From assembly GCA_022579005.1 (NCBI GenBank), contig MU401908.1, positions 1 to 16,587 on the forward strand: a stretch of DNA of 16,587 nucleotides. Reading direction: 5' to 3'. Below are positions 1-10,011 of this stretch, piece by piece. The stretch's first letter is position 1; each line of letters starts with the position of its first letter. Below the pieces are notes generated by a model. It did no database searches. It was not told where the DNA came from and saw nothing but the letters and a program-made list of their open reading frames with translations. The stretch comes from Poronia punctata. Lineage: Eukaryota; Ascomycota; Sordariomycetes; Xylariales; Xylariaceae. A program made the translations under genes and the position numbers.

Positions 1-1254
1 TATAGTTTATAAGCTTAAACTAATAACTTAGTAAAATAGCTAATATAAACTTAAATATTTTAAGTAAAAAAATTATTAAAGTTTATAGTAGCAAGCTTTT
101 AAGCAATAGCTTTTATTTAGTTAACTAATTTATAAATAATTTTAAAAACTTAAATTATTTTAGTAACATATATAAAGCTTACTTTATAGTTATAAGCACT
201 AAAACATACTTTAACTTGCTGCTAAAGCTAGCTAAAAAAGCGTATAAACATATATTTTAATTATTATTTTTTATTATAAAAAGTGCGCATGTTAAAGTTA
301 AGCTTTAAAGCAATTATTTAAACTTAACTATTAAAGTTATTAGTTTTTTTATTAAAAATTAAAAGTTTAAAACTTTTAACTTAAAATTTTTTTTTAAAGT
401 AAAGGTTTAGTATATTAATTAAAGTAGCAACAAGCTAAAAGGTAAAGTTAGCAGCTAAGCCTTAGGCAATAAAAGTGCTTTTGCTAAAAGCATTGCTTAG
501 TAAGGTAGCATATTTTTTAAAAGTTATAGTATAGTTGCTAGCAAAAGTATTTTTTATATTAACTTGCATATTAATTTAGTTTAGCTTATTTTATATTTAT
601 TAAAATTTAGCTAAAAAAGCTTAAAAAGCTACAATATTTAAGTTAGTTAGGTTAAGTGCTAAAGCTTATTTTTTAGTAGAAAAAATAAGCTAGTTAGCTA
701 TGCTAGTAATAAAAGCTACTAGGGCAACAAGGTCGTTTATAGCTTTTATAGTATTAAATTATTAATTAAGTTTATTTTCTTTTTTTTTGTTAAAATTAGA
801 ATTGTCCTTTTTTTTTTCTTTTTTTAACTTAAGGTTATTAAAAATAAAGGTATTAGTTATAGCAAAAAAACCGTTTTTTATAGTAATAAGTTAAGTTGCT
901 TGCTATATACTATAGCGTATAAGGTTTTAAGTTAGTTAGTTGCGTATAAACATTAGTTATATATATAAGGTTTAGTTAAGTTAAGTTAGTTTAAAGTTAA
1001 TAATTTTATTTTTTAGCTACTAAATCTAGCAAAAAGTATAAAGTAAGTAGTAAATTAATTATATAAAAGCAATTAATTAATAAAACTTAAAATAGTATAA
1101 TAATTAATAAGGCATAATAACTATATATTAATGCTATATAAAAGATTTTAAGTTAAAAAGAAAAAAAAAAGACTAGCTACGCTAAAATTTATTTTCTTGC
1201 TACTTATATATAAATACTTAGCTAAAAATATAAGTATGCAACTAATTAGATTGT

Positions 1255-1400
1255 TTTGCTAAGTAGGTCTGGCTAAGCAAGGGCGGTGTTTAGTACTACC
1301 TTAGACCTACCTTGCAATAATATGCGTAGTTTGTAGGTTATATAACTATTCTCTTAGTCACGTGACCTTAGACTAACAGGCATGGCCGTTATAGCTAGTA
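1255..1400. repeat. Less-mutated patch with CACGTG palindrome, possible LTR fragment
   Basis: This short stretch keeps ordinary trinucleotides (TCA, TGA, TGG, CCG) that are missing for kilobases on either side. It holds a perfect 10-bp palindrome, GTCACGTGAC (1,357-1,366), and an inverted pair AGTAGGTCT (about 1,262-1,270) / AGACCTACCT (about 1,303-1,312) that could form a hairpin. It lies upstream of the + strand gypsy pol remnant, so it could be part of that element's 5' LTR or leader. It could equally be a piece of unique host DNA between two inserted repeats. No matching second copy was found in the window. Confidence 0.35.
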
Positions 1401-4400
1401 TATAAACTTAAAATAAAAAAGCTTTAAAAGTAATATAATAATAGTTGCTTAGCAAAAAGCTTAATAAAATAATAATGCTAGAAAAAAAAGTAAATACTAA
1501 AATAAAGTTATAAATAAAAAAAAATATACAAAGCTAAGTATAAGCTAACAAGTTAACAAAAAGACAGCTTATAAAAGCTAATAAATTAATTTAATTAAAA
1601 AAATTAAAAATAAGCCTAATTAGCAAATATACTTATAAATGCTAAAATTGCTAAAAACTAGCAACTTAAAAAAAAAGGCAGTATAATAAAGCACTTAGCT
1701 AAAAAAGCTATTTGCATATAAACTACTTATTAGCTAAAGCTATGCTAACTAATAGCTAAAGCTTTACTAATTATACTTTTTTTAATCCTTTTAGCTAGTT
1801 TAGTTACTTACTTAGCTAATTAAATAAAAGTTATTTAATATATTTAGTTTTTAAAATCGCTAGCAATATTACCTTATAACTACCTTATTACTTAAACCTT
1901 TATACTTATATTTAAGCTATAATTAATAAAATTTAAAAATAACTTTGCTAAAATTAAAAATAACTAATAAATATTAATTTATTAATAAGCAAGCTAAAAA
2001 GTGCTTTTTTTAGCGCATTTATTAGCTATTGTAGCTTATAAGCCTTACTAATTAAATATTTTAGCTTAAAAGCTTATATTTAAAAGTAACTTATTTTAAA
2101 AGCTTTTTAAGCTATATAAGCTTAAAAAATTATAAAAAAAGCTTAAGTATAGCATTTTATAACGCGCTTTTAGCTTTTTTTTATAAGCAAACTAAAAAAA
2201 ATGTTTTTAAGTACTTTAAATAATAATAACTTAAATAATTTTAATAATAATTTTAATAGTTATTAGCTACTACGTTTATTATAAAAACCTTTATAAAAAC
2301 TTTTATAAAGGCTTTTTAGTAGCTTTAGCAATAATAATAATAATAAAAGCTTACTTATAACTATAAAAAAATAACTTGCTTATATACTTAAATAACTTTT
2401 TTAACTTATTACTTTAATTAAAGTTAACTTAGTATAGCTAAATAAACTTTTAACTTATAGTAAAAAAAACTTATTTAAATTTTTTTAATAAAGCTAAGTT
2501 TGCTTATATTTTTAAACTTATATTATAAACTTTTTAAAAAATTATTATTATATTAATTAAGTAAGCTTTTTATTAATAAATAAAGCTTAAATATAATATT
2601 AGCAAAAGCTTGCTTAATTAAAATAGCTTTAGCTTTAAAATATATAGTAAAGCTATAAAGCTATATTAAAAAAAAATTTAAAAATTTTATAAAAAAATAT
2701 TATAATTTTTATAAAATATTTAAATTAAAATATTATAACAATATAGCTTAGTATATTATAAAAATATTAAACTTAAATAAATTTATTTAATAATTTAAAA
2801 CTATATTTTAAAATTATATATTAAAAACTTTTTTTAATAAAATAATTAAACTAGTTTATTTATAAAAAAAAAGTTTTTTTAAATAAAATAATAAGTTTTT
2901 TAATATTATTAAAAAAGCTAGTTAAATTTATAAAAATATAATAACTAACTTTAAGCTATTAACTTTAGCGTTAAAAAATAAGCTTGCTTTAATAAAAAAG
3001 TACTTAAAGTTAAGCTAATAAATTAATAAAACAAATTGCTTTAACTTTAGCTTATAAAATTTATTTTTAAAAAATAATTTAAAAAAGTTTAATATAAAAA
3101 AATTACTATTATAGTTTAAAACTAAAAATAAAAAGTAAGCTTTAAATAAAAAAGCACTTTAAAATATTATATAGTTTGCTATTAACTAGTATAAATATAA
3201 TAAAGTTGCTTGCTAGCAATATAAATAAAATAATTATTAAACTTTAAAATATTTTATTAAAAAAAACGTAAATAGTAAAAACTTGCTTTTAGCTTTAAAA
3301 AAACTTTTTTTTGCTAAAAAAAGTTAAAAAAAAAAATTAAACTTATTTTAGTTAAAAAAGCTTAAATTAATATTATTTTAGCTAAACTTTTTAAAAAAGC
3401 TAAGTTTATAAAAATTAAAACTAATATTAAATTAAATTTTTAGCTAGCTTTTATATTATGCTTTATAAGATCTAGCTAAAAAAAAGCAAAGTAATTATTA
3501 ATTTTGCTTTAAAAAAAAACTTAATAATACTTTTAAACTTAAATATTATATTTTTTAAAAACTAAAAGCTAGCTAATAACTTATTATTTTTATAACTTTG
3601 CTTTATAATAATAAAAAATACTTTATAAAAGCTTTATTAAATATTAAAAGCTTTATATTTATAATATTATTAAAAAAAGCTTAAGTATAAAAGCTTTTTA
3701 TTATTAAATAATAATTTTTTTAGCTTATAATTAGCTTTAATGCTATTATTTTAAAAAATAGTAGTAAGTATTATATAAACTACCTTATATTATGCTACTA
3801 AAAAAATTATTTTATTTACTTTAATTTTAAACTATTTAGCTTTAATAACTTATATAATATTATTTTACTTTAATAATAAATAAAAAAACACTAATTAGTA
3901 TATTTTTTTTTAATAGCAGCAAAATTTAATTTGTTTTAAATTATTATAAAAAAAATTATATTAGTTTAATTATTTAATAATAAAAAGTTTAGCTAAATAT
4001 TTTAAAGTTTAATATTATAATAATTATTTAAGCTACTTAAAATGCTTTTATAAACATATTTAAAAGGTTTTATAATTACTTACTTATTATAAGTAAAAAA
4101 GCTACTTTTTATTTACTTAACTATATAATATAAAATTATACTATTAACTTTTTTTTTAAAAAAACGCTTTTTTAAGAACTTTTTTATATTATAATTGCTA
4201 AAAAGCTAACTATTTTAAAAGTTTAGCTAAAAAAAATATTAAATTTTAAATATATAAAAAAATTAATATTATTATATAGCGCTTTTTTAATATTTATAAA
4301 TAAAAACAATATTATAAAGCTATATTTTATAGTTAATTATTAAAGATTTAATAGTATTATAATACTAATTTAATATTTAATTTTATTAATATTTAAATTA

Positions 4401-4427
4401 TAAACATATTTTAGCATAGCTAAATAG

Positions 4428-4900
4428 TTTATTAAAATAAATTTTAAATTTAGTTTTTATTTAGTTTAAATTAAAAAAAGTTATAAATAAAAAACTACTT
4501 TTTAATATAAATATAAGCTTTTTAAATATATTATTATGCTTATAAAACTAATTAATACTTTAGTAATGTTTTAGTTTATAATAAATAATATTTTTTAAAA
4601 CTTTATAAATAATAGTTTACTTATTTATTTAAATAATTTGCTTATTTATATAAATACTATTAAAAAATATAACTATATTATAAAAAAGGTTTTTTACTAT
4701 TTAATTTAACATAATTTTATTGTTATACTTTAAAAATATAAGTAGTAAGTTAAAAAAGTTAAATTTTTAAAATATATTATTAGTACTAAAAGTATTAAAA
4801 TAGCTTAAAATAAAATTAACTATATTATTAAATAAAAAGACTTAAAAATGCTTAAAAAATTATAATAATTTATAAGCTTTACTAATTTTTATTAATATTT
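4428..4900 (+). pseudogene. Decayed Ty3/gypsy reverse transcriptase
   Basis: In the frame whose codons start at positions divisible by 3, the translation keeps the skeleton of a gypsy-type RT despite many TAA/TAG codons. An F-x-K-I-N-F block (4,428 on) sits where families have F-T-K-x-D-L. It is followed by a degraded P-F-G-L-T-N-x-P region. The active-site Y-x-D-D box at 4,626-4,637 now reads YLNN, both aspartates having become Asn (GAT to AAT). Downstream, F-T-N-F-Y and Y-F-I-K-N-F (about 4,878-4,910) match the connection region. The changes are transitions as RIP makes them, and the frame is held across the whole domain. The copy is dead. Confidence 0.8.
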
Positions 4901-5034
4901 TATTAAAAACTTTTTTAAAATAGTAAAGCTTTTAATAAATATAAATAAAATTAATATTAAAACTTAAAAATAAACTAGCTAAATAGTTAAAGCTATATAA
5001 ATACTTAAGCATAAATTTACTATAGCTTTAATTT

Positions 5035-5350
5035 TAGTTTACTTTAATTTTAACGCTATAGTATATATTAAAACTAACGCTTTTAACTATGCTTTTAGCA
5101 CAATTCTTTTTTAAAAAAATAAAAATAGTAAGCTTTAACTTATTATATTTTATTTTTAAAAACTTTTGCTAGCAAAAATAAACTATAAAATTTATAATAA
5201 AAAATTGCTAACAATAGTTAACTTTTTTAATTAATAAAAATAATACTTAAAAAGCGCTAAATATAAAATAAAAATTTATTTTAATTATTAAAACCTTGCT
5301 TACTTTATTACTACTAAAGTAATAAATAAAAAATAAGCAAAATAGGCATA
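5035..5350 (+). pseudogene. Decayed Ty3/gypsy RNase H domain
   Basis: It continues in the same frame as the upstream reverse transcriptase remnant. The family's T-D-A-S block appears as T-N-A-F at 5,073-5,084, with the catalytic Asp turned into Asn. Next come a K-L-L-L-A-K-I-N-Y-K-I-Y-N-K-K-L-L segment (from 5,160), where family members have K-L-x-P-A-E-x-N-Y-x-x-x-D-K-E-L-L, and a Y-F-I-T-T-K-V-I-N block before the domain end. The order RT then RNase H and the spacing are as in Ty3/gypsy elements. Stops and Glu-to-Lys, Asp-to-Asn changes make it non-functional. No frameshift is needed between RT and RNase H. Confidence 0.8.
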
Positions 5351-5989
5351 ATAACTATTAACTTACTAGTTTATTATTAATTATAAGCTTAAGAAATAAA
5401 ATAAAAAAGCTAATATTTTTTTTTAATTATAATAATATTAGCTTAAAAAAAAAAGCTAAAAACTAGCTTATTAAAGCAGTTTTATAAAAAAAACATTTTT
5501 TATACTTTAAAAGCCTTTTAAAACAAGTTTTTTTAGTTATAGTATTATTAGCAAAATTATTAATAACTTTAATAACTTTAAAACGCTTTTATAGCTTTAA
5601 AGTTTTAAAATAAAATTAAAACTTTATTAAGCATATAAAAAAAGCTAAACTTAAAAATTTTAAATATAAGCTTAAACTAAAGGCACTATAAAAAAATATA
5701 ATATTAAAAAATAGTTTTTTATATTATAAAAACTACTTTTAAGTTTTTTATAACTTATAAATTAAAGTAATAAAATTAAAATATAATACTTTTATAGCTA
5801 GTTATATAAGTATAAATAAAATATTTAAGCTAATTATTTATAACTTTTAGTAACTAAGTATAAAAAGTATTATTAAAAGCTTTATAAGCAAATATTTTAA
5901 GTACTAATAAAATAAAGCTTTAAAGTATATACTTTTTAAACTTTTATAGCTTATAAAGCTTTATTATTAACTATAAAATATAGTAATAA

Positions 5990-6490
5990 TAAACTTTATT
6001 ATAAACTTTTTTTTTTAATAAATATAATTTTATATAAGTAATAGTTAACTTTTTTATTAAAATAAAATAATTTATATTTTTAAAAGTAAATAGAAAAAAA
6101 ACTAAAAATTTTATTAAAATTTTTATTAAAACTTATTAAAAGTATTATAGTATTTTTTTAAACATTATTTTTAATAAAAATTTTAAATTTACTGCTTACT
6201 TTTAAAAAACTTTTTTAAGCTTATTAAAATTAAACTTTATATAAGTATTATATTTTATTTTTAAATTAATAGCTAAATAAAATAATTTAATTAGTTTTTT
6301 AAAGCATACTTTTAAATATTTATTAACTATAAAATAAATAATTAAAAAAACTTATTACTTATAATTAAATTTGCTTATAATAATATTTTTTTTATTTTAA
6401 TATATATAATTTTATTTTATATTAATTATAAGTATTATTTATTAGCTTATAATTTATTATTAGCTAACGTTAAACTTTTAAATTTTAATA
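5990..6490 (+). pseudogene. Decayed Ty3/gypsy integrase core
   Basis: In a different frame from the RT and RNase H (codons at positions leaving remainder 2 on division by 3), the translation follows a retroviral-type integrase core. A V-I-V-N-F-F-I-K segment (6,038 on) stands where families have V-V-V-D-R-F-T-K. About 40 codons later I-I-F-N-K-N-F-K-F-T-A stands where I-I-S-D-R-x-x-x-F-T is expected, so the second catalytic Asp now reads Asn. Trp, Arg and Glu positions are mostly stops or Lys. The position downstream of RNase H fits Ty3/gypsy order rather than Ty1/copia. At least one net indel must lie between about 5,360 and 6,038. Confidence 0.7.
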
Positions 6491-7589
6491 GTAAATTATA
6501 TACTTACTAAATAATAAAAGTTTATAAAACTATTAAAAAATATTTTAAAGTTAGCTAAATAAAAATAAAAAAATAAGCAAACAAAAAAAAGCTTAAAGCT
6601 TTAAAGTACTAAAAGAATTAATTAGTAATATTAAATGTTTAAAATATTAAAACTAAATAATTAGCAAAAAAGCTTAATAAAATTTTTTTAAGTTTTTTTT
6701 ATATTTTTAATATTATTTTATTTATTGCTATTAAACTTGTACTGCTTAAAAAGTAAAAAATATATAATACTTTTTATATTTTTTTAATTAAACTTTACTA
6801 TGTTAGCAATTAAAAACTTTTTAACTTTAATTAAGTTTTATAAAATATAGTATTAATTAAATTAAAAAAGTATTATATAAATAAAATTATTAACTTTATA
6901 AAAACTTTTTAAAAAAACGTTAAGTATTTAATTAAATAAAAAAATTAGCTAGCAAAAAAAAATTAAACTTAAAAGCTTTATAATAACTTTATAAGTAATA
7001 AAGTTAAAGCTATAATTAAAAAGTTTTATTAGCTTAAACTATAAAAACTAATAAATTTTTAAGCTATATAAAAAGCTAGTATAATATTTTTTAAACATAG
7101 CTTTAATATTTTATTTAAAAAGCTATTATAATGCTTTTAATTAACTTATGCTATTACTAACTATATTAGCGCTTAAAACAAGCTTTAAAAAAAAAAAAGC
7201 TAATATTATATAAAACGTTTAAATAATAAAACTTAGCTAATTAAAAAGCTATAAGTATTAAAAATAGCCTTTTAAATAAAAAAGTTAAATAAAATTAACT
7301 TATTAGTTTTATATTATATATATTTATAAATATAAAGTATAAACTCTCTTTATATAAAAGAAATAAAAATTGCTAATCTCTAGCTAAAAATAAAAATAAA
7401 TAAACCTATATTTTTTTTAAGGCCTAAAAAGGAATTTTTTTTTATAAACCCTTTTAGCCTATATAAAATTATTAAATTAAATTAAAGCTATTCTTACTTC
7501 TAAGTCGCTATATTAAGCCCCTTATTACATTTTATAAGTATTAAACTGCATGTAGCAGTAAGGTATTTCGCGCCTCTATTTTGCATTCC

Positions 7590-8233
7590 TGATGATAACG
7601 CCAAGGTTGCTGGTCAGAAGTCCTAGAAAGGACTTTCTAGCCACTCTCCAAGATTATGTGCGCAATGTTGCTCATAGGAATGTGATCCTGGTTCTGCGTT
7701 AATACACCGAATTACACCAATAAGACCATAGGTGTAGGCGCTTACCAGGCGCTTCATGGTTGCTGATTATTGCTTATTATTTGTTGTGCGGGGGCGGGGG
7801 GTGGCCGTGCTAGGTTCTAGTAAGGCTGTAGTTTCAGTGTTGGCTACATTGATATTATTATGCTGTTGGCCGGGTTGCTGTTGGCCGGGTTGCTGTTAGC
7901 CGGGTTGCTTTTGGCCGGGTTGCTGTTGGTTGTATTGGTATGTTAGCTGCATGGGTTAGTTGACAGCGTAAGTAGGTAGGCGGGTAGGTGGGTAGGTGAG
8001 TAGTCATGTTAACGGTACTGCTGCAGTCTGGGCGTTGGCCAGGTTGGTGATGCTATACTGTGGTGTTGAGTGCACTATTGAAAGCTCACAAATATGCATC
8101 TATACCTTATTTTTTTTTCATAGCGGTTACAAACATTCCAGACAGGCCGCATTTAGCTTTACAGCAAGAAAACATTTTGGGTATAACTTGGATTAACGGT
8201 AGACCAAAGCAGAATTTTCAACTTCGCCGTTCA
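7590..8233. other. Left edge of the gene island: non-coding, simple repeats
   Basis: Base composition switches abruptly to ordinary fungal sequence. I see no credible gene. It holds a perfect inverted repeat CTAGAAAG-GA-CTTTCTAG (7,623-7,640), a run of G (about 7,790-7,803), a 15-bp minisatellite (listed separately) and a GTAGG/GGGTAGGT-type purine-rich run (about 7,971-8,005). The last ~230 bp should be the 3' UTR of the - strand gene ending at 8,234. Its complement contains an A-rich AATAAGG-like tract near 8,107-8,118 that could serve as a polyadenylation signal. Overlapping short frames on the + strand here show no family features. Confidence 0.6.
7864..7929. repeat. 15-bp minisatellite, about 4.4 copies
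   Basis: The unit TGTTGGCCGGGTTGC is repeated at 7,864, 7,879, 7,894 and 7,909, with a partial fifth copy (TGTTGG) at 7,924. Copies 1 and 2 are identical; copy 3 has one G-to-A change and copy 4 one G-to-T change. The 15-bp period keeps one reading frame (five residues per unit), but all frames are short, lack a start with a signal peptide and are soon stopped. I therefore treat it as non-coding. Confidence 0.9.
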
Positions 8234-9261
8234 CTAGGGTCGCACCAGCATGTCCGTATTTGCGGCTCGACTTTGCATCCACAAATGTAGCTTATCCCAA
8301 TTGACACACTTTCGATATTTGGGGATTTGATGTGTTGGAATATCCTGCCGTCTCTCCCCCCAGTATAACGTATATAAGGTGTAGTCCACATGGCAGAGCA
8401 TGTCTTGACGAAGGAAATCTAGGCAGTGATCTAGTAAAGCAGTTAATAGAAAGCCTGATTGAAGGTGCAGCATAGGCATTGGGTAGGTCAGTCTTTACCA
8501 GCGTGGGCTTGAACATAGTCAAAATGATCTTTGTCTTTGCTGAGGTCGGGATAGAAGTATTCTCGGTAAATGAATTGTTTAATCTTTTTCTGCAAGTTGA
8601 ATCCATCGTGAGTAATGGCGGGTGCCAGGACAAATGGGCCTCTTTTACTTACAACACAATGAAGATTATGTCCAATACCAAGTCCTGCCGCATACCCTCC
8701 ATCCTTTAAGGGGATAGAATCGGAGTTGGACTGCTTTAACTCTTCTTCAGATATACGTATCAGTGTTGCTGCAGCCCTATTAGTGAGGAACAAAGTGATG
8801 ACATTCAAGCCAAAAGAGCTTGCCTTCCATAAGCCCATGGATTGACTGTTCCCATTCTGGTCCAGGATGACCAGTGAACCGGGTGTCATTAGGAATAATA
8901 GCTCGATACTGGTACTCTATAGCATCGGCTGCCGGTGCTAGGTTAAGTAAACCGTCAATATCTTTATAGAATAGCAAGGGTGGGGGGAATACAAACAATA
9001 AAGCTCTGGGATCTCATCGTCATTAGCAGTATTTTGAACGTTGGTCTGGCAAAGCCCAACGGGATACTGAGCAATAATGGCAGTCAAGATGACGCATGTG
9101 ATTAGTAACAGCATGTTCGCGGCAACAGATAACCTCTGGGCCGGGCTCCAGATGTTATTAACTGATTTGGTAGAAGAGCATGATGTTATATGGTCTTGTA
9201 GGCTGTTGTCACTATTATCTGGACAGTCACCCAAGAATGGTGCCTGTTCCTGTTCTGACAT
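8234..9261 (-). CDS. UstYa/DUF3328-family oxidase-like membrane protein (gene A), five exons
   Basis: Predicted 260 aa from exons 9261-8997, 8937-8824, 8768-8653, 8589-8499 and 8430-8234. The start is the first in-frame ATG; the frame upstream is open to 9,393 but begins only with GTG. Residues 1-44 are a polar cytosolic tail and about 45-66 a single hydrophobic span (type II anchor). SPAADAIEY follows at 89-97, then G-H-P-G-P-E-W-E and T-L-I-R-I-S-E-E-E. The two signature motifs are HNLHC (160-164) and HADHC (194-198, split by intron 4). The C-terminal part has L-R-x-x-M-L-C and K-C-V-N-W-D-K-L, also typical. Introns are 59, 55, 63 and 68 bp with phases 1, 1, 0, 1; intron 2 is GC-AG. UstYa-family proteins oxidatively cyclise, hydroxylate or chlorinate fungal peptides, with the HxxHC residues thought to bind metal. 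The exact substrate is unknown. It is divergent from the paralog starting at 10,012. No frameshift or stop interrupts the spliced frame and there is no RIP damage. The family call is firm; exon borders are manual predictions. Confidence 0.88.
8769..8823 (-). other. GC-AG intron 2 of gene A
   Basis: Read on the - strand, the donor is AAG|GCAAGC and the acceptor TGCAG, with a CACTAAT branch-like site upstream; length is 55 bp. GC in place of GT is the known minor donor class, and the flanking bases match its consensus. No GT nearby gives the needed phase. The position and phase are confirmed by the paralogous gene B, where the equivalent intron has an ordinary GTACGT donor and the next exon also begins CAACA. 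Confidence 0.75.
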
Positions 9262-10011
9262 GACTTTTGTTCTAGGCCGAGAAAGATTGAGAGTCTGGCA
9301 AAAGGCTTTATTCCCCTTGGGCTGCTTGACGGCTGTGCAAAAGATGATTTGGAGGGCTGTAGAGATCTCGGACCAGTGGTGGTGAAAGGTCACATGAAGA
9401 GCTCTTGTGATTGCTGAATTGAAGGCTTACATTATCGGAGACGCATGTCGATTCCCAGGGAGCTTATACATTGGTACTTTGTAATGGGAATCACAAACTA
9501 CTGGGTGCAATGAACGGAACACAGTACGGTTTAAATCTTCATCTGCAATTTACAACCTAACGTTACGCTTTTGGGTAGTAAGAATTTGTATTGAAGCAGG
9601 CTGGGGTAGTGAATGACGAGCATGGATCAGGATGTATTAGGTTGCCTCAGTAACTACCACGGCAAGATCCTACTCACAGCGAGCAAGATGTAAGCGCCCT
9701 ATACCTAGAAAGGTTGTTTGGGATTTTAACCAATCATCTTCACGATCATAGGTGTGAAGGCCCGTCTCTGCATGTTGGTACGTACCATTTTCCAATCGAT
9801 GTCCATGGTGCTGCCGTCCTACCATTCTTTGGCCACACAGAAGTGCCATGCATAACGTTAGGGGTTTTAGGTCTGCCACATAACCGTTGGGTTGATAAAT
9901 GTTGTAGTTTCTGACAGGCGAATTTTGTCATTATAAATAAAATTCCATCAGTCTCATTCTACGGATGTAGGTCTACCGTCTTATCAGCTACCTAAACCAC
10001 CTATTCCTGCC
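9262..10011. other. 750-bp divergent intergenic region between the two UstYa-like genes
   Basis: This region must hold the promoters and 5' UTRs of both flanking genes. On the + side a TATA box is visible (listed separately). On the - side I see no clear TATA box; the 100 bp before the ATG at 9,261 is pyrimidine-rich in places (CTCTCAATCTTTCTC), which is common near fungal start sites. Overlapping short frames at about 9,670-9,930 on both strands carry no recognisable domain, secretion signal or repeated core peptide. A faint possibility of a small spliced - strand gene is discussed in the findings. Base composition is like that of the genes, not RIP-mutated. Confidence 0.6.
9932..9939 (+). 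promoter_or_regulatory. TATA box of gene B
   Basis: TATAAATA lies 73 bp upstream of the ATG at 10,012 in an otherwise mixed-composition stretch, a normal distance for a fungal core promoter. The start codon context is CCTGCCATGGC, with a G right after the ATG. Inferred from motif and distance only. Confidence 0.5.

Larger units (their letters stand above)
1..7589. repeat. AT-rich, heavily RIP-mutated repeat arm (left)
   Basis: There is almost no G or C outside AGCT, GCA/TGC and ACT/AGT contexts. TA-containing words dominate, every frame is crowded with TAA and TAG, and no open frame of useful length exists. This is the signature of repeat-induced point mutation on both strands. TCA and TGA are essentially absent except in a short patch near 1,357-1,366; TGA reappears at 7,590 where the gene island begins. 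The interior contains a recognisable Ty3/gypsy pol remnant (listed separately). I could not identify protein families in 1-4,390 or 6,500-7,480. The gag/protease part of the gypsy element and its 5' LTR may lie in the former, and its 3' end in the latter, but this is inferred from element order only. No intact gene is seen. Confidence 0.9.

Noticed and set aside
6840..7000. Chromodomain at the end of the gypsy polyprotein
   Set aside because: A few residues after the integrase loosely resemble one, but the key aromatic positions cannot be placed through the stops.
7864..7929. 15-bp repeats as the core-peptide array of a ribosomal peptide precursor
   Set aside because: The period fits five residues, but no frame has a start with a secretion signal, Lys-Arg processing sites or an adequate length.
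7996..8290. Two overlapping + strand frames of 66 and 76 codons
   Set aside because: They overlap each other in different frames, have no recognisable domain and lie antisense to the 3' end of gene A.
8479..9385. + strand frames opposite gene A (8,479-8,709 and 9,077-9,385)
   Set aside because: They are antisense shadows of exons with UstYa motifs and show no features of their own.
9262..9393. N-terminal extension of gene A to 9,393
   Set aside because: The longer frame begins with GTG, not ATG. The first ATG in frame is at 9,261 and gives a tail length normal for UstYa-family proteins.
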